64,000 bases of DNA from Intestinimonas timonensis. Lineage in GTDB: Bacteria; Bacillota; Clostridia; Oscillospirales; Oscillospiraceae. The translations under genes were made by a program, and so were the position numbers. The notes beneath the pieces were generated by a model that ran no database searches, was not told where the DNA came from, and was given only the letters and a program-made list of their open reading frames with translations. Positions 41,483-50,167 of this stretch are shown here, piece after piece (the stretch's first letter is position 1; each line of letters opens with the position of its first letter). The stretch covers positions 150,104 to 214,103 of the forward strand of contig NZ_LR130816.1 in assembly GCF_900626145.1 (NCBI RefSeq). Direction: 5' to 3'.

Positions 41483-42809
41483 AGCTCTGGCGGATTACCT
41501 CACTGCCGTGGGCGCCCAGATCCGGTGGCGGCGGGCCCGGGAACCCCTGCTGCGGGAGCTCTCCGACCACATCACCGACCAGGCCGCCGACTACCAGGCT
41601 GATGGTCTGGAGGAAGCCGATGCCTTGGAACGGGCGGTGGCCGAGATGGGGGACCCGGAGACGGTGGGCCGGGACCTGGACCGGCTCCACCGGCCCAAAA
41701 ATCGCTGGGGTCTGGCCCTGGCTGTCCTGCTTCTGGCCTTTGCCGGTCTCTATCTCCAATTTATGATCTACCAGGTCAATGGTCAGGGCGTATTCGATGT
41801 CTACACCCGTCAGGCCGTATGGGTACCCATCGCCCTCGCTCTTTTGTGCGGGGTGTGGTTCTCCGACTGCACATTCCTCCTCCGGCGCCGGTGGGCAGCC
41901 GTGCTGACCGTGGCCGCCGTCGCATGGGCCGTTCTGGGCACCAATGGGACCTATCGCCCCATAGCCCTCTATGTGGCCCTCCTCCTGCCCGTCCTCTATG
42001 CCGCCCTGCTGTGCAGGCGGCGGGACGGAGGGCCTGTCACGGTCCTCCTCTGGGGGCTGGCCGCCTGGGTCCTCCCTCTCCCTACTTTGCTGGTCCCCTC
42101 TGCCTCCGCCTACCTGCTCTCCGGCTCCACCATGACCCTGGTCCTCCTGGCGGCGGGGCTGGCCTGGTTTGCCGGGAAGCGGTGGAAAAGTCTTCTTCTG
42201 AGTCTGCTCCCCACCTTTTTTTATTGGGGCGCTCTGATCCTCTTTCGTATGATGGGCGGCTATTCCTTCCAGCGGTTGGCCGTCTTCCTCCACCCGGAGC
42301 TGGACCCCAACGGCGTCGGGTACCTCTACCTGCATCTGCGGCAGGGGACGCTGGCTGATCTGCGGGAAACCGTCCTCAGCAGCACCGACCTGATGCTGGC
42401 TTTTCTGGCCCAGTGGAAGGGTGAGTGGGTCTTCCCCCTCTCTGCTGTTCTCCTGGCCCTGGTCACTCTTCTGCTGCTACGGCGGGTGTGGAAGCTCCGG
42501 AGCCGGACTGGAAAGCTGCTGGCCCTCTCCGCCCTCCTCCCCCTCCTGCTCCAGGTCGGGCTTTACATTCTCTACAACCTGGGCTACTCGCTCTTTGCCC
42601 CCCTCTCCCTTCCCTTTCTCTCCTACGGCGCCGGCTACCTGCTGCTCAACTGTCTGCTGGTGGGCTTCCTCCTCTCCGTCTTCCGCATGGACGCCCTCCT
42701 GCGAGACGGCCCCGCTCGGACGCTCTCCTCCCCCCTTCCGGACCAGCTGGATTTTCATCTACCCCTGGGGAAGGGCTCCCTCTCCATCCACTTCCGCCGG
42801 ACCTCCTGA
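41472..42809 (+). CDS. HAAS-domain membrane protein with FtsW/RodA-like (SEDS) region
   Basis: Protein of 445 aa. An N-terminal HAAS/permease-prefix domain (about 5-70: LLRELSDHITDQAADYQADGL) is followed by about ten TM helices. Late segments resemble SEDS proteins: FLHPELDPNGVGYLYLHL and SLPFLSYGAGYLLLNCLLVG parallel the FtsW/RodA signatures. Whether it is a glycosyltransferase is unproven. It starts with GTG 41472 (GGAAGGGGG eight bases upstream), overlapping padR. GTG 41475 is an alternative. Confidence 0.8.
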   Translation: MVREALADYLTAVGAQIRWRRAREPLLRELSDHITDQAADYQADGLEEADALERAVAEMGDPETVGRDLDRLHRPKNRWGLALAVLLLAFAGLYLQFMIYQVNGQGVFDVYTRQAVWVPIALALLCGVWFSDCTFLLRRRWAAVLTVAAVAWAVLGTNGTYRPIALYVALLLPVLYAALLCRRRDGGPVTVLLWGLAAWVLPLPTLLVPSASAYLLSGSTMTLVLLAAGLAWFAGKRWKSLLLSLLPTFFYWGALILFRMMGGYSFQRLAVFLHPELDPNGVGYLYLHLRQGTLADLRETVLSSTDLMLAFLAQWKGEWVFPLSAVLLALVTLLLLRRVWKLRSRTGKLLALSALLPLLLQVGLYILYNLGYSLFAPLSLPFLSYGAGYLLLNCLLVGFLLSVFRMDALLRDGPARTLSSPLPDQLDFHLPLGKGSLSIHFRRTS

Positions 42810-42860
42810 GGGCGACTGGAAATCTTTATCTTTTCTTCACTCCTTCTCAAGAGTCCCTTA

Positions 42861-42897
42861 CCTCCTTCGTGATAGCATGGACCTATCACGAAGGAGG
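42861..42897 (+). promoter_or_regulatory. Long hairpin covering the ribosome site of the BceA-type gene
   Basis: Perfect 15-bp arms CCTCCTTCGTGATAG (42861-42875) and complement (42883-42897) with a seven-base loop. The right arm ends in AAGGAGG, the ribosome site, 11 bases before ATG 42909. No good promoter is visible in the 99-base gap, so it most likely acts in mRNA, or as an operator. Confidence 0.65.
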
Positions 42898-42908
42898 TCG
42901 TCTTTTCT

Positions 42909-43676
42909 ATGGAACCCATACTGACTGTATCCCACCTGCAAAAGGTCTACGGCGCCAAGGGCAGCCGCACCCAGGCCCTCAGTGACCTGAGCTTTACGGT
43001 GGAGGAGGGGGAGTTCACCGGCATCATGGGAGCCTCCGGCTCCGGCAAAACCACCCTCTTAAACTGCATCTCCACCATCGACCGGCCCACCGGCGGCACC
43101 ATCACCGTGGACGGCACCGACCTCACCGCCCTGAAGGGCAAGGCCCTTTCCCGGTTCCGCCGGGAACGGCTGGGCTTCATTTTCCAGGACTGCAACCTGC
43201 TGGACACCCTCACCGGCTTTGAGAACATGGCCCTGGCCCTCACCATCCTGGGTACCGCCCCCAAGGCCATCGAGCGCCGGGTGCGGGAGGCCGCCGAACT
43301 ACTGGGCCTGGAGGGGGTGCTGGACAAGTACCCCTACCAGATGTCCGGCGGCGAGCAGCAGCGGGTGGCCGCCGCCCGGGCCATCCTCACCCGGCCCGCC
43401 CTGGTGCTGGCCGACGAGCCCACCGGCGCCCTGGACTCCAAGTCGGCGGGGCAACTGCTGCGGCAGCTCTCGGCCCTCAATCAGGAGGAGGGGACCACCA
43501 TCCTCATGGTCACCCACGACGCCTTCACCGCCTCCTGGTGCCGGCGCATCCTCTTCATCAAGGACGGCGTCCTCTACCGGGAGCTCCGCCGGGGAGACCT
43601 GGACCGGAAGGCCTTTTTTGCCCAGATCCTGGGCGTGGTGAGCCTGCTGGGAGGTGACAGCGCCGATGTTCTGTAA
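42909..43676 (+). CDS. ABC transporter ATP-binding protein (BceA/MacB-like)
   Basis: ATPase of 255 aa. Walker [10 protein letters not shown], signature MSGGEQQRV, Walker [13 protein letters not shown] and a switch His in MVTHDAF are present. [13 protein letters not shown] and the link to an FtsX-like permease place it in the BceAB/LolD class, which often removes antimicrobial peptides from the surface. No histidine kinase or response regulator lies nearby. Its end overlaps the permease gene by 11 bases. Confidence 0.9.
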   Translation: MEPILTVSHLQKVYGAKGSRTQALSDLSFTVEEGEFTGIMGASGSGKTTLLNCISTIDRPTGGTITVDGTDLTALKGKALSRFRRERLGFIFQDCNLLDTLTGFENMALALTILGTAPKAIERRVREAAELLGLEGVLDKYPYQMSGGEQQRVAAARAILTRPALVLADEPTGALDSKSAGQLLRQLSALNQEEGTTILMVTHDAFTASWCRRILFIKDGVLYRELRRGDLDRKAFFAQILGVVSLLGGDSADVL

Positions 43677-45516
43677 GCTGGCGCTCCGCAACGTCACCCG
43701 GAGCCTGAAGGACTACGCCGTCTACTTCCTCACCCTCACCTTCGGCGTGTGCATCTTCTACATCTTCAACTCCCTGGAGAGCCAGTGGTGCATGCAGATG
43801 CTCTCCCGCTCGGCCCACTATATCGTGGACAGCATCCTCATCTTCATGGACGTGTTCTCCGTTTTCGTGTCGGTGGTGCTGGCCTGCCTCATCCTCTACG
43901 CCAACACCTTCCTCATGAAGCGGCGGAAACGGGAGCTGGCCACCTACTTCCTGCTGGGCCTGCCCACCGGGAAGGTCTCATTGCTGCTGGTACTGGAGAC
44001 CCTGCTCATCGGCCTTTTCTCCCTTGCTGCCGGTCTGCTGCTGGGCGTCCTCCTCTCCCACGGCCTGGCCCTCCTCACCATGGCCATGTTCGCCTCCTAC
44101 CCCACCGACGAGTCCTTCGGCTTCATCCTCTCCTGGAAGGCCATTTTTAAGACCGTCCTCTACTTCGGCGTCATCTTCCTAGTGGTCATGGGCTTCACCG
44201 GCTTCTCCGTCTCCCGGGCCAAGCTCATCGACCTCATCCAGGGCGGACGGAAAAATGAGGAGATGCGGGAACGGCCCCTGTGGCGGAGCGTGCTCACCTT
44301 CCTTGTGGGGGTGGCATTGCTGCTCATCGCCTACGCCATGCTGCTCATCCGGGGCATCATCCGCATCGATCCCCTCTTCTTCCTCATGCTGGCCCTGGGC
44401 ACCCTGGGAACCCTCCTCTTCTTCCGCTCCCTCTCCGGCTTCCTGCTGCGGCTGGTGAAGGGCCGGAAAAGGCTCTACTACAAGGACCTCAACATGTTCG
44501 TCCTGCGGCAGTTCAACAGCCGCATCCACACCACCTACGTGTCCATGACGGTGATCTGCCTGCTCCTGCTGCTGGCCATCGGCGTCACCGCCTGCTGCGT
44601 GGGCCTCAACAACACCATCGGCGCCATGACCGATTCCTCCGCCCCCTACGACTTCACCATCCAGAATTACAGCGGGGACGTCTCTCCCACCGACATCCCC
44701 GCCCTTCTGGCCGAGAACGGCTTCGACACCGAGACCGAGCTGAAGGACGCCTGGTTCTGCAACTTCTACTACAACGACCCCGACCTCTCCGTCCCCGGTC
44801 AGGGCTCGTCGGGCACCGTCCTCTCCCTCACCGACTACAACGCCCTCATGGCCCTCCAGGGGAAGGACGGCCTCACGGAGGCCGAGCTGCCTCAGCTACG
44901 AACGGAGGCCCTGGTCACCGGCTTCTCCAGCGTGGGGGCTTATCTGGTGGTGGACGACGCCACGGCGGCCACCCTCTCCGTCCGGTGGCAGATCTTTGTG
45001 GGCAACTACGCCGGGGCCCCCCAGGCCGCCGAGGCCTCCCTCACCGCCGCCCTGGACTCCCCCGGCTTCTACGATACCGGCTTCTACAACACCACCACCA
45101 GGCTCCAGATCTACCTGGAGAACATGGGCACAAAGATCCTGGTCCTCTTCATGGGACTCTATTTGGGCCTGGTGTTCCTGGTCACCGCCGCGGCGGTGCT
45201 GGCCCTCCAGCAGCTCTCCCAGGCCGCCGACAACCAGCCCCGGTATGCCATTCTCGCCCGGCTGGGCGCTCCGGAGAGCATGCGCAGCAAGGCCCTCTTC
45301 ACCCAGGTCTTTCTCTCCTTCTTCCTGCCCCTGGCCCTGGCCGTGGTCCACTCCGTCGTGGGCATGACGGCGGCCAACGCCGTCATCTCCGTGGTGGGCA
45401 GGGTGGACTCCGTCCAGAGCTCCCTGGTCACCGCCGCCCTCCTTCTGGTCATCTACGGTGCCTACTTCCTGGCCACCTACTTCGGCGCCCGGACCGTGGT
45501 CCGAGGGAACGGATAA
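43666..45516 (+). CDS. ABC transporter permease, FtsX-like (BceB family)
   Basis: Membrane protein of 616 aa with about ten TM helices in the BceB arrangement: one N-terminal (TM1 after [21 protein letters not shown]), three in the first FtsX module, and a large extracellular domain (about 305-475) between TM7 and TM8 that would sense the peptide. Helices 8-10 are at the end. I chose ATG 43666, after GGGAGGTGA; GTG 43654 lies on that site. Coupled to the ATPase gene. A two-component partner is missing. Confidence 0.9.
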   Translation: MFCKLALRNVTRSLKDYAVYFLTLTFGVCIFYIFNSLESQWCMQMLSRSAHYIVDSILIFMDVFSVFVSVVLACLILYANTFLMKRRKRELATYFLLGLPTGKVSLLLVLETLLIGLFSLAAGLLLGVLLSHGLALLTMAMFASYPTDESFGFILSWKAIFKTVLYFGVIFLVVMGFTGFSVSRAKLIDLIQGGRKNEEMRERPLWRSVLTFLVGVALLLIAYAMLLIRGIIRIDPLFFLMLALGTLGTLLFFRSLSGFLLRLVKGRKRLYYKDLNMFVLRQFNSRIHTTYVSMTVICLLLLLAIGVTACCVGLNNTIGAMTDSSAPYDFTIQNYSGDVSPTDIPALLAENGFDTETELKDAWFCNFYYNDPDLSVPGQGSSGTVLSLTDYNALMALQGKDGLTEAELPQLRTEALVTGFSSVGAYLVVDDATAATLSVRWQIFVGNYAGAPQAAEASLTAALDSPGFYDTGFYNTTTRLQIYLENMGTKILVLFMGLYLGLVFLVTAAAVLALQQLSQAADNQPRYAILARLGAPESMRSKALFTQVFLSFFLPLALAVVHSVVGMTAANAVISVVGRVDSVQSSLVTAALLLVIYGAYFLATYFGARTVVRGNG

Positions 45517-45519
45517 GCA

Positions 45520-45558
45520 AAAATGCCTGCCGCGTTTGCTCCGCGGCAGGCATTTTAT
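45520..45558. terminator. Bidirectional terminator after the BceAB-type genes
   Basis: Fifteen-bp perfect stem with arm AAAATGCCTGCCGCG (45520-45534), loop of seven, then TTTTA. Confidence 0.85.
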
Positions 45559-45785
45559 ATTCCCGCAAAAAAGTCCTCATATTGTGCTTTATAAATCTCT
45601 TTGAGCCCTTTGAGCTCACTCACCCGAATATTGTATTTACCCCGTTCCATTTGGGAAAGCATCTCCCGGCTCACGGCCAAGCCCATGACCTGGAGTTGGG
45701 CAGCCACCTGCTCCTGGGTCAGACCCGCCCGGTCCCGGAGCCGCCGCAGATTCTCTCCGATCGAGAGGTCCTGCCTGATTTTCAA
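45555..45785 (-). CDS. XRE-family helix-turn-helix regulator
   Basis: Small DNA-binding protein of 76 aa, consisting almost wholly of an HTH_3/XRE domain: LRRLRDRAGLTQEQVAAQLQVMG and SREMLSQMERGKYNIRVSELKGL. It starts with TTG at 45785, eight bases from GGAGGGGG. No ligand domain is present. It lies convergent to the BceAB-type transporter; what it regulates is unknown. Confidence 0.85.
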   Translation of the reverse strand: MKIRQDLSIGENLRRLRDRAGLTQEQVAAQLQVMGLAVSREMLSQMERGKYNIRVSELKGLKEIYKAQYEDFFAGI

Positions 45786-45944
45786 TTCACAGTCCCCCTC
45801 CTGTTGGAATGGATTTCTTCCATCTTGATGCTACAATATTTTTGTGGTATTATCGGAATGCATACATTCCATATTTAGAGAATACAGCAGGAATCCTCCG
45901 ACCTTACCCGCATCTGACCTGCTCCTGACACACAAAACTTGGAC

Positions 45945-45973
45945 TTGCATTCCCATGGAAAGTATGGTATGAT
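45945..45973 (+). promoter_or_regulatory. Promoter of secG-rnr
   Basis: The -35 TTGCAT (45945-45950) and -10 TATGAT (45968-45973) have a 17-base spacer. Confidence 0.65.
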
Positions 45974-46050
45974 ACTGATTACTGTTCGGGTGCATTGCGC
46001 CCATTTCACGCTGACCATGCCCTTCGGGGCTTGAAAGGAACGATGCTTTC

Positions 46051-46305
46051 ATGGGTACGCTCAAGTTAGTCCTCACCATCGTCCAGGTGCTGGCCGCTCT
46101 GTTCCTCACCTTCGTGGTGCTGGCTCAGTCCGGTAAGAGTGCCGGTCTTTCCGGCGCCATCGCCGGCGGTGCCGACACCTTCCTCTCCAAGAACAAGGCC
46201 AAGAGCTGGGACGCCAAGCTGGCCCGCTGGACCAAGTGGGTAGCCATCGGCTTCATGATCCTGACTCTGGTGCTCTGCCTGCTGCCCGACGGGGCCGCCG
46301 CCTGA
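46051..46305 (+). CDS. secG: Preprotein translocase subunit SecG
   Basis: Small subunit of the SecYEG channel, 84 aa, two TM helices (about 4-24 and 60-79) joined by a loop with QSGKSAGLSGAIAGGADTFL, the SecG signature. GAAAGGAACGA precedes the start. It is followed by rnr, the usual secG-rnr order in Firmicutes, though a terminator hairpin lies between them. Confidence 0.95.
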   Translation: MGTLKLVLTIVQVLAALFLTFVVLAQSGKSAGLSGAIAGGADTFLSKNKAKSWDAKLARWTKWVAIGFMILTLVLCLLPDGAAA

Positions 46306-46326
46306 GCCAAACGGACGAAACGGACC

Positions 46327-46362
46327 AAAAAAGGACGTGCCCTTCAGGGTGCGTCCTTTTTT
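46327..46362 (+). terminator. Terminator after secG
   Basis: Stem AAAAAAGGACG (46327-46337) with CGTCCTTTTTT (46352-46362) and an inner GCCCT/AGGGT. Confidence 0.85.
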
Positions 46363-46456
46363 CGTTGCAGGCGGGCAAATTGGTGATATACTAGGGAGGA
46401 AAGCGCCCTTCCGTCGGCGCGACAGACATCAGAACTACAAAGGAGAATCTTTTTTC

Positions 46457-48508
46457 ATGAACTTACAGGGAACCTATCAGGCCACCGCCCGTGGGTTCGG
46501 CTTCTTTACGCCGGAGGGCGCGGTGGGCCGGGAGTCCGACCTCTTTGTGCCGCCCCGCTGTGACGGCGGCGCCTGGACGGGGGACAAGGTCACCGCCCAG
46601 ATCAGTGCCGACCCCAAAGACCCCCAGCGGCAGATCGCCAAAATCACCGCCGTGGTGGAGCGGACCAACCGCACCCTGGTGGGCGCCGTGGAGCGCCGGG
46701 GCCGGGAGGTGTGGCTCCAGCCCACCAGCGACCGCTATCCCAACGCCGTGAAGGTGGTGGGCCGCTCCGCCGCCAAGCTGAAGACTGGGGACAAGATCGC
46801 CGTGGCCGTCACCAGCTACGGCAGCGCCAAGCTGCCCCCCACGGGCACCTTCAAGCTCTCCTTCGGCAAGGAGGGCACTCGTCAGGCCGCCGTGGCCGCC
46901 CTCCTCTACGAGCACGGCATTGACCGGGACTTCCCCGCCCCGGTGACCGCCGCCGCCCAGCTGGCGCCCCAGGAGGTGGACCCCGCCGCCTGCACCGGCC
47001 GGCTGGACCTGCGGGACAAGACCGTCCTCACCATCGACGGCGCCTCTTCCAAGGACTTTGACGACGCCGTCAGCCTGGAGAAGGACCAGGAGGGTCATTG
47101 GATTCTCGGCGTCCACATCGCCGACGTGTCCCACTACGTGACCGAAAACTCCCCCCTGGACCTGGAGGCCTTCCACCGGGCCACCTCGGTGTACTTCGCC
47201 GACCAGGTGGTCCCCATGCTGCCCGAGGAGCTCTCCAACGGCATCTGCTCCCTCAACCCACACGTGGACCGGCTGGCCCTCTCCTGCATTATGACCATGG
47301 ACTCCCATGGCCAGGTGCTGGACCACAAGATCGTCAAGACCGTCCTCCGCTCCACCGAGCGGATGACCTATGACGACTGCAACATCCTTCTTAAGGACCA
47401 GGACCCCGCCCTGGCGGAGCGCTACGCCCACATCCTGCCCATGCTCCGGGATATGGCGGGGCTGGCCAAGGCTCTGGAAAAGAGCCGCCGGGCCCGGGGC
47501 GCCCTGGACCTGGAGAGTCAGGAGTGCTATATCGTCTGCGACGAGAGCGGCGCCCCGGTGGACATCCGGGTGCGGGAGACCGGGGAGTCGGAAAAGCTCA
47601 TCGAGTCCTTCATGCTGGCCGCCAACGAGTGCGTGGCCGAGCACCTCAAAAAGGCGGGTCTTCCCGCCGTCTACCGGGTCCACGAAAAGCCCTCCGAGGA
47701 CAAGGTGACCAACCTGAAGGCCATGCTGGCCCCTCTGGGCATCGACCTGAAGCAGGCCGACAACGGCAGCCTCCAAAAGGTGCTGGAGGCGGTGAAGGGC
47801 ACCCCCCAGGCCCCCGCCGTCCACACCATGGTCCTCCGCAGCCTCATGAAGGCCCGGTACGACACCGAGAACCTGGGCCACTTCGGCCTGGCGGCCAAGT
47901 ACTACTGCCACTTCACCTCCCCCATCCGCCGCTACCCCGACCTCATGGTCCACCGCATCCTTACCGCCCTGCTGGACGGCTCCCTGGAGCAGAAGAAGGG
48001 CAAGCTCACCGCCGCCGCCGACCGGGCCGCCAAGCAGTCCTCCGACCGTGAGGTCCACGCCATGACCGCCGAGCGGGACATTGAGAAGTGCTATATGGCC
48101 GAGTTCATGACCGCCCACGTGGGGGACACCTTCCAGGGCTCCGTCACCGGCGTCACCAAGTTCGGTCTCTTTGTGGGGCTCCCCAACGGAGTGGAGGGCC
48201 TTCTCCCCGTCACCGTACTCCCCGACGACCGCTACGAGTACGACGAAGTCCGCATGACCCTCACCGGCGCCCGGACCAAGTTCACCTACTCCTTCGGTAT
48301 GCCTCTGGAGGTCCTCTGCGCCGCCGCCAACCCCGGCTCCGGCCAGATCGACTTCACCCTCCCCGACGTGGTCCCCGCCCCCAAGCCGGTGAAGTCCATC
48401 AAGGAGACGCCCCTTCCCCCCAAGGGCCGGGGCAGGAAGGGCCGTAAGCCCTCCTCCAAACCCGGATACCGGCCCCCCAAAAAGGGAAAGGGGAAGAAAA
48501 AGCGATGA
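46457..48508 (+). CDS. rnr: Ribonuclease R
   Basis: Processive 3'-5' exoribonuclease that degrades structured RNA, 683 aa. N-terminal cold-shock OB-fold (GTYQATARGFGFFTPEG), then the RNB catalytic domain with TIDGASSKDFDDAVSL holding the Mg-binding aspartates and HFTSPIRRYPDLMVHR. An S1 domain follows (GSVTGVTKFGLFVGLPNGVEGL), then a Lys/Arg-rich tail. ATG 46457 is preceded by AAAGGAG; the longer reading from 46337 runs through the secG terminator. ATGA overlap with the next gene. Confidence 0.95.
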   Translation: MNLQGTYQATARGFGFFTPEGAVGRESDLFVPPRCDGGAWTGDKVTAQISADPKDPQRQIAKITAVVERTNRTLVGAVERRGREVWLQPTSDRYPNAVKVVGRSAAKLKTGDKIAVAVTSYGSAKLPPTGTFKLSFGKEGTRQAAVAALLYEHGIDRDFPAPVTAAAQLAPQEVDPAACTGRLDLRDKTVLTIDGASSKDFDDAVSLEKDQEGHWILGVHIADVSHYVTENSPLDLEAFHRATSVYFADQVVPMLPEELSNGICSLNPHVDRLALSCIMTMDSHGQVLDHKIVKTVLRSTERMTYDDCNILLKDQDPALAERYAHILPMLRDMAGLAKALEKSRRARGALDLESQECYIVCDESGAPVDIRVRETGESEKLIESFMLAANECVAEHLKKAGLPAVYRVHEKPSEDKVTNLKAMLAPLGIDLKQADNGSLQKVLEAVKGTPQAPAVHTMVLRSLMKARYDTENLGHFGLAAKYYCHFTSPIRRYPDLMVHRILTALLDGSLEQKKGKLTAAADRAAKQSSDREVHAMTAERDIEKCYMAEFMTAHVGDTFQGSVTGVTKFGLFVGLPNGVEGLLPVTVLPDDRYEYDEVRMTLTGARTKFTYSFGMPLEVLCAAANPGSGQIDFTLPDVVPAPKPVKSIKETPLPPKGRGRKGRKPSSKPGYRPPKKGKGKKKR

Positions 48509-49728
48509 CAAAACGGAATTTTGCCTCCACATTATTGCTCGTTGTATTTCTTCTTGCCGCTGGATGCCAGGCCGCACCCACCCCATCTGCCTCTCCGGCA
48601 TCCACGCCCACCCACGCGCCCAGCGCGTCGCCCGCGCCCACACCGACCCCCACCCCCGACCCGGTGGAGGAGACTCTCTCCGCCATGACCACCGAGGAGA
48701 AGGTGGGCCAGCTCCTCATCGCCGGCTTCTATGAGACGGAAGCCGGTGAGGAAGCCCGGTCCTACATCCAGGACTATCATGTGGGCGGGCTCATCCTTTA
48801 CGGCCGGAATGTGGAGAGCGCCCAACAGCTCACCGACCTCACCAACGGTCTGAAGGCTCTGGCCGGCGACGGCATTCCCCTCTTCCTCTCCACCGACCAG
48901 GAGGGGGGGATGGTGGAGCGGATGCCCCCGGAGATCCAAAAGCTGCCCAACGCCTACGACGTGTCCGACCCGGCGGCCTTCGGTTCCGCCCTGGGGGCGG
49001 AGTGCGCCGCCTTCGGCCTCAACACCGACTTCGCCCCTTCCCTGGACATCTGGTCCAACCCCAACAACACCGTCATCGGTAGGCGGGCCTTCGGCTCCGA
49101 CGCCGAGACCGTCACCCAGCGGGGCCTGGCCTGCCTCACCGCCATGGAGGAGAGCGGCACCATCCCGGTGGTAAAGCACTTCCCCGGCCACGGGGACACC
49201 GACACCGACTCCCACGTGGGCCTGCCGGTGGTGGACAAGACCCGCGAGGAGCTGCTGGAGATGGAGCTTCTCCCCTTCCAGGCCGCCATTGACGCCGGCG
49301 CTCCCGCCGTCATGGTGGCCCACATCCTCATGACCCAGATCGACCCGGACAGGCCCGCCACCCTCTCTTCCGAAGTGGTCACCGGCCTCCTCCGGGAGGA
49401 GCTGGGCTTTGACGGGGTGGTCTTTACCGACGACCTCACCATGGGGGCCATCACCCAGAACTACGGCCTGGGGGAGGCCGCCGTGCTGGCGGTGGAGGCC
49501 GGGTGCGACGTGCTGCTGGTCTGCCATGAGACGGGCAGCGTGGAGGAGGTCTGCGCCGCCCTCCTGGACGCCGTGGACACCGGACGCATCACCGAAGACC
49601 GGCTGGACCAGAGCGTCCGGCGCATCCTCACCCTGAAACAGAACTACGGCCTCACCAATGACCCGGTAGACCTCCCCGACCTGGACGCCCTCAACGCCCG
49701 GGTGGCCGCCGTCAACGGTCTGGCGTGA
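48505..49728 (+). CDS. Glycoside hydrolase family 3 lipoprotein (beta-N-acetylhexosaminidase type)
   Basis: Exported cell-wall sugar hydrolase of 407 aa. The signal peptide ends in a lipobox-like LLAAGC (Cys21), followed by a Pro/Ser/Thr linker. The catalytic domain has STDQEGGMVERM, VKHFPGHGDTDTDSH (the His/Asp dyad of NagZ-type enzymes) and the nucleophile Asp in VVFTDDLTMGAI. It probably removes GlcNAc from muropeptides. It overlaps rnr by four bases. Confidence 0.92.
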   Translation: MTKRNFASTLLLVVFLLAAGCQAAPTPSASPASTPTHAPSASPAPTPTPTPDPVEETLSAMTTEEKVGQLLIAGFYETEAGEEARSYIQDYHVGGLILYGRNVESAQQLTDLTNGLKALAGDGIPLFLSTDQEGGMVERMPPEIQKLPNAYDVSDPAAFGSALGAECAAFGLNTDFAPSLDIWSNPNNTVIGRRAFGSDAETVTQRGLACLTAMEESGTIPVVKHFPGHGDTDTDSHVGLPVVDKTREELLEMELLPFQAAIDAGAPAVMVAHILMTQIDPDRPATLSSEVVTGLLREELGFDGVVFTDDLTMGAITQNYGLGEAAVLAVEAGCDVLLVCHETGSVEEVCAALLDAVDTGRITEDRLDQSVRRILTLKQNYGLTNDPVDLPDLDALNARVAAVNGLA

Positions 49729-49735
49729 GAAGCCC

Positions 49736-49789
49736 TTGACAGATGCCTCCTACAGGTGTAGTATCATGGTAGAGATGCTACACTTGTAG
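49736..49789 (+). promoter_or_regulatory. BlaI-type promoter with two TACA-NN-TGTA operators
   Basis: The -35 TTGACA (49736-49741) and -10 TAGTAT (49759-49764) have a 17-base spacer. CTACAGGTGTAG (49750-49761) overlaps the -10 and CTACACTTGTAG (49778-49789) lies after the start. Both match the TACA/TGTA dyads bound by BlaI and MecI; centres are 28 bp apart. Confidence 0.85.
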
Positions 49790-49800
49790 GAGGTGTTTTT

Positions 49801-50166
49801 ATGCCCCGACTCAGCGACAGCGAGTGGCAGGTCCTCACCGCCCTGTGGGACAGCGGCGGCGCCAGTCTGGGGGAGGTGGTGGAGGCCCTCCGCCCCGCCA
49901 CTGGCTGGAGCCGGAACACGGTGCTCACCTACCTGACCCGGATGGAGAAAAAGGGACTGGTGACCATCGACAAGGAGAACTATCCCCACACCTACCGGGC
50001 CGCCCTGGACCGGGAGACCTGCCAGGCCCAGGAGCGGCAGAGCTTCCTTGACCGGGTGTACCGGGGCTCCGCCGGGGATCTGGTGGCCGCCTTTCTGAAG
50101 GAGTCCCCCCTCTCCGCCGAGGAGCGGGACCGGCTCAAGGCCCTGCTGGACAACATGGAGGTGTGA
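49801..50166 (+). CDS. BlaI/MecI/CopY family transcriptional repressor
   Basis: Winged-helix repressor of 121 aa. LSDSEWQVLTALWD and TGWSRNTVLTYLTRMEKKGLV are the family DNA-binding core, and the C-terminal helices give dimerisation and the region normally cut on induction. GGAGG precedes ATG 49801. It should bind the two dyads in its own promoter. No beta-lactamase or PBP2a gene lies in the operon, so its target outside this locus, if any, is unknown. Confidence 0.94.
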   Translation: MPRLSDSEWQVLTALWDSGGASLGEVVEALRPATGWSRNTVLTYLTRMEKKGLVTIDKENYPHTYRAALDRETCQAQERQSFLDRVYRGSAGDLVAAFLKESPLSAEERDRLKALLDNMEV

Positions 50167-50167
50167 T

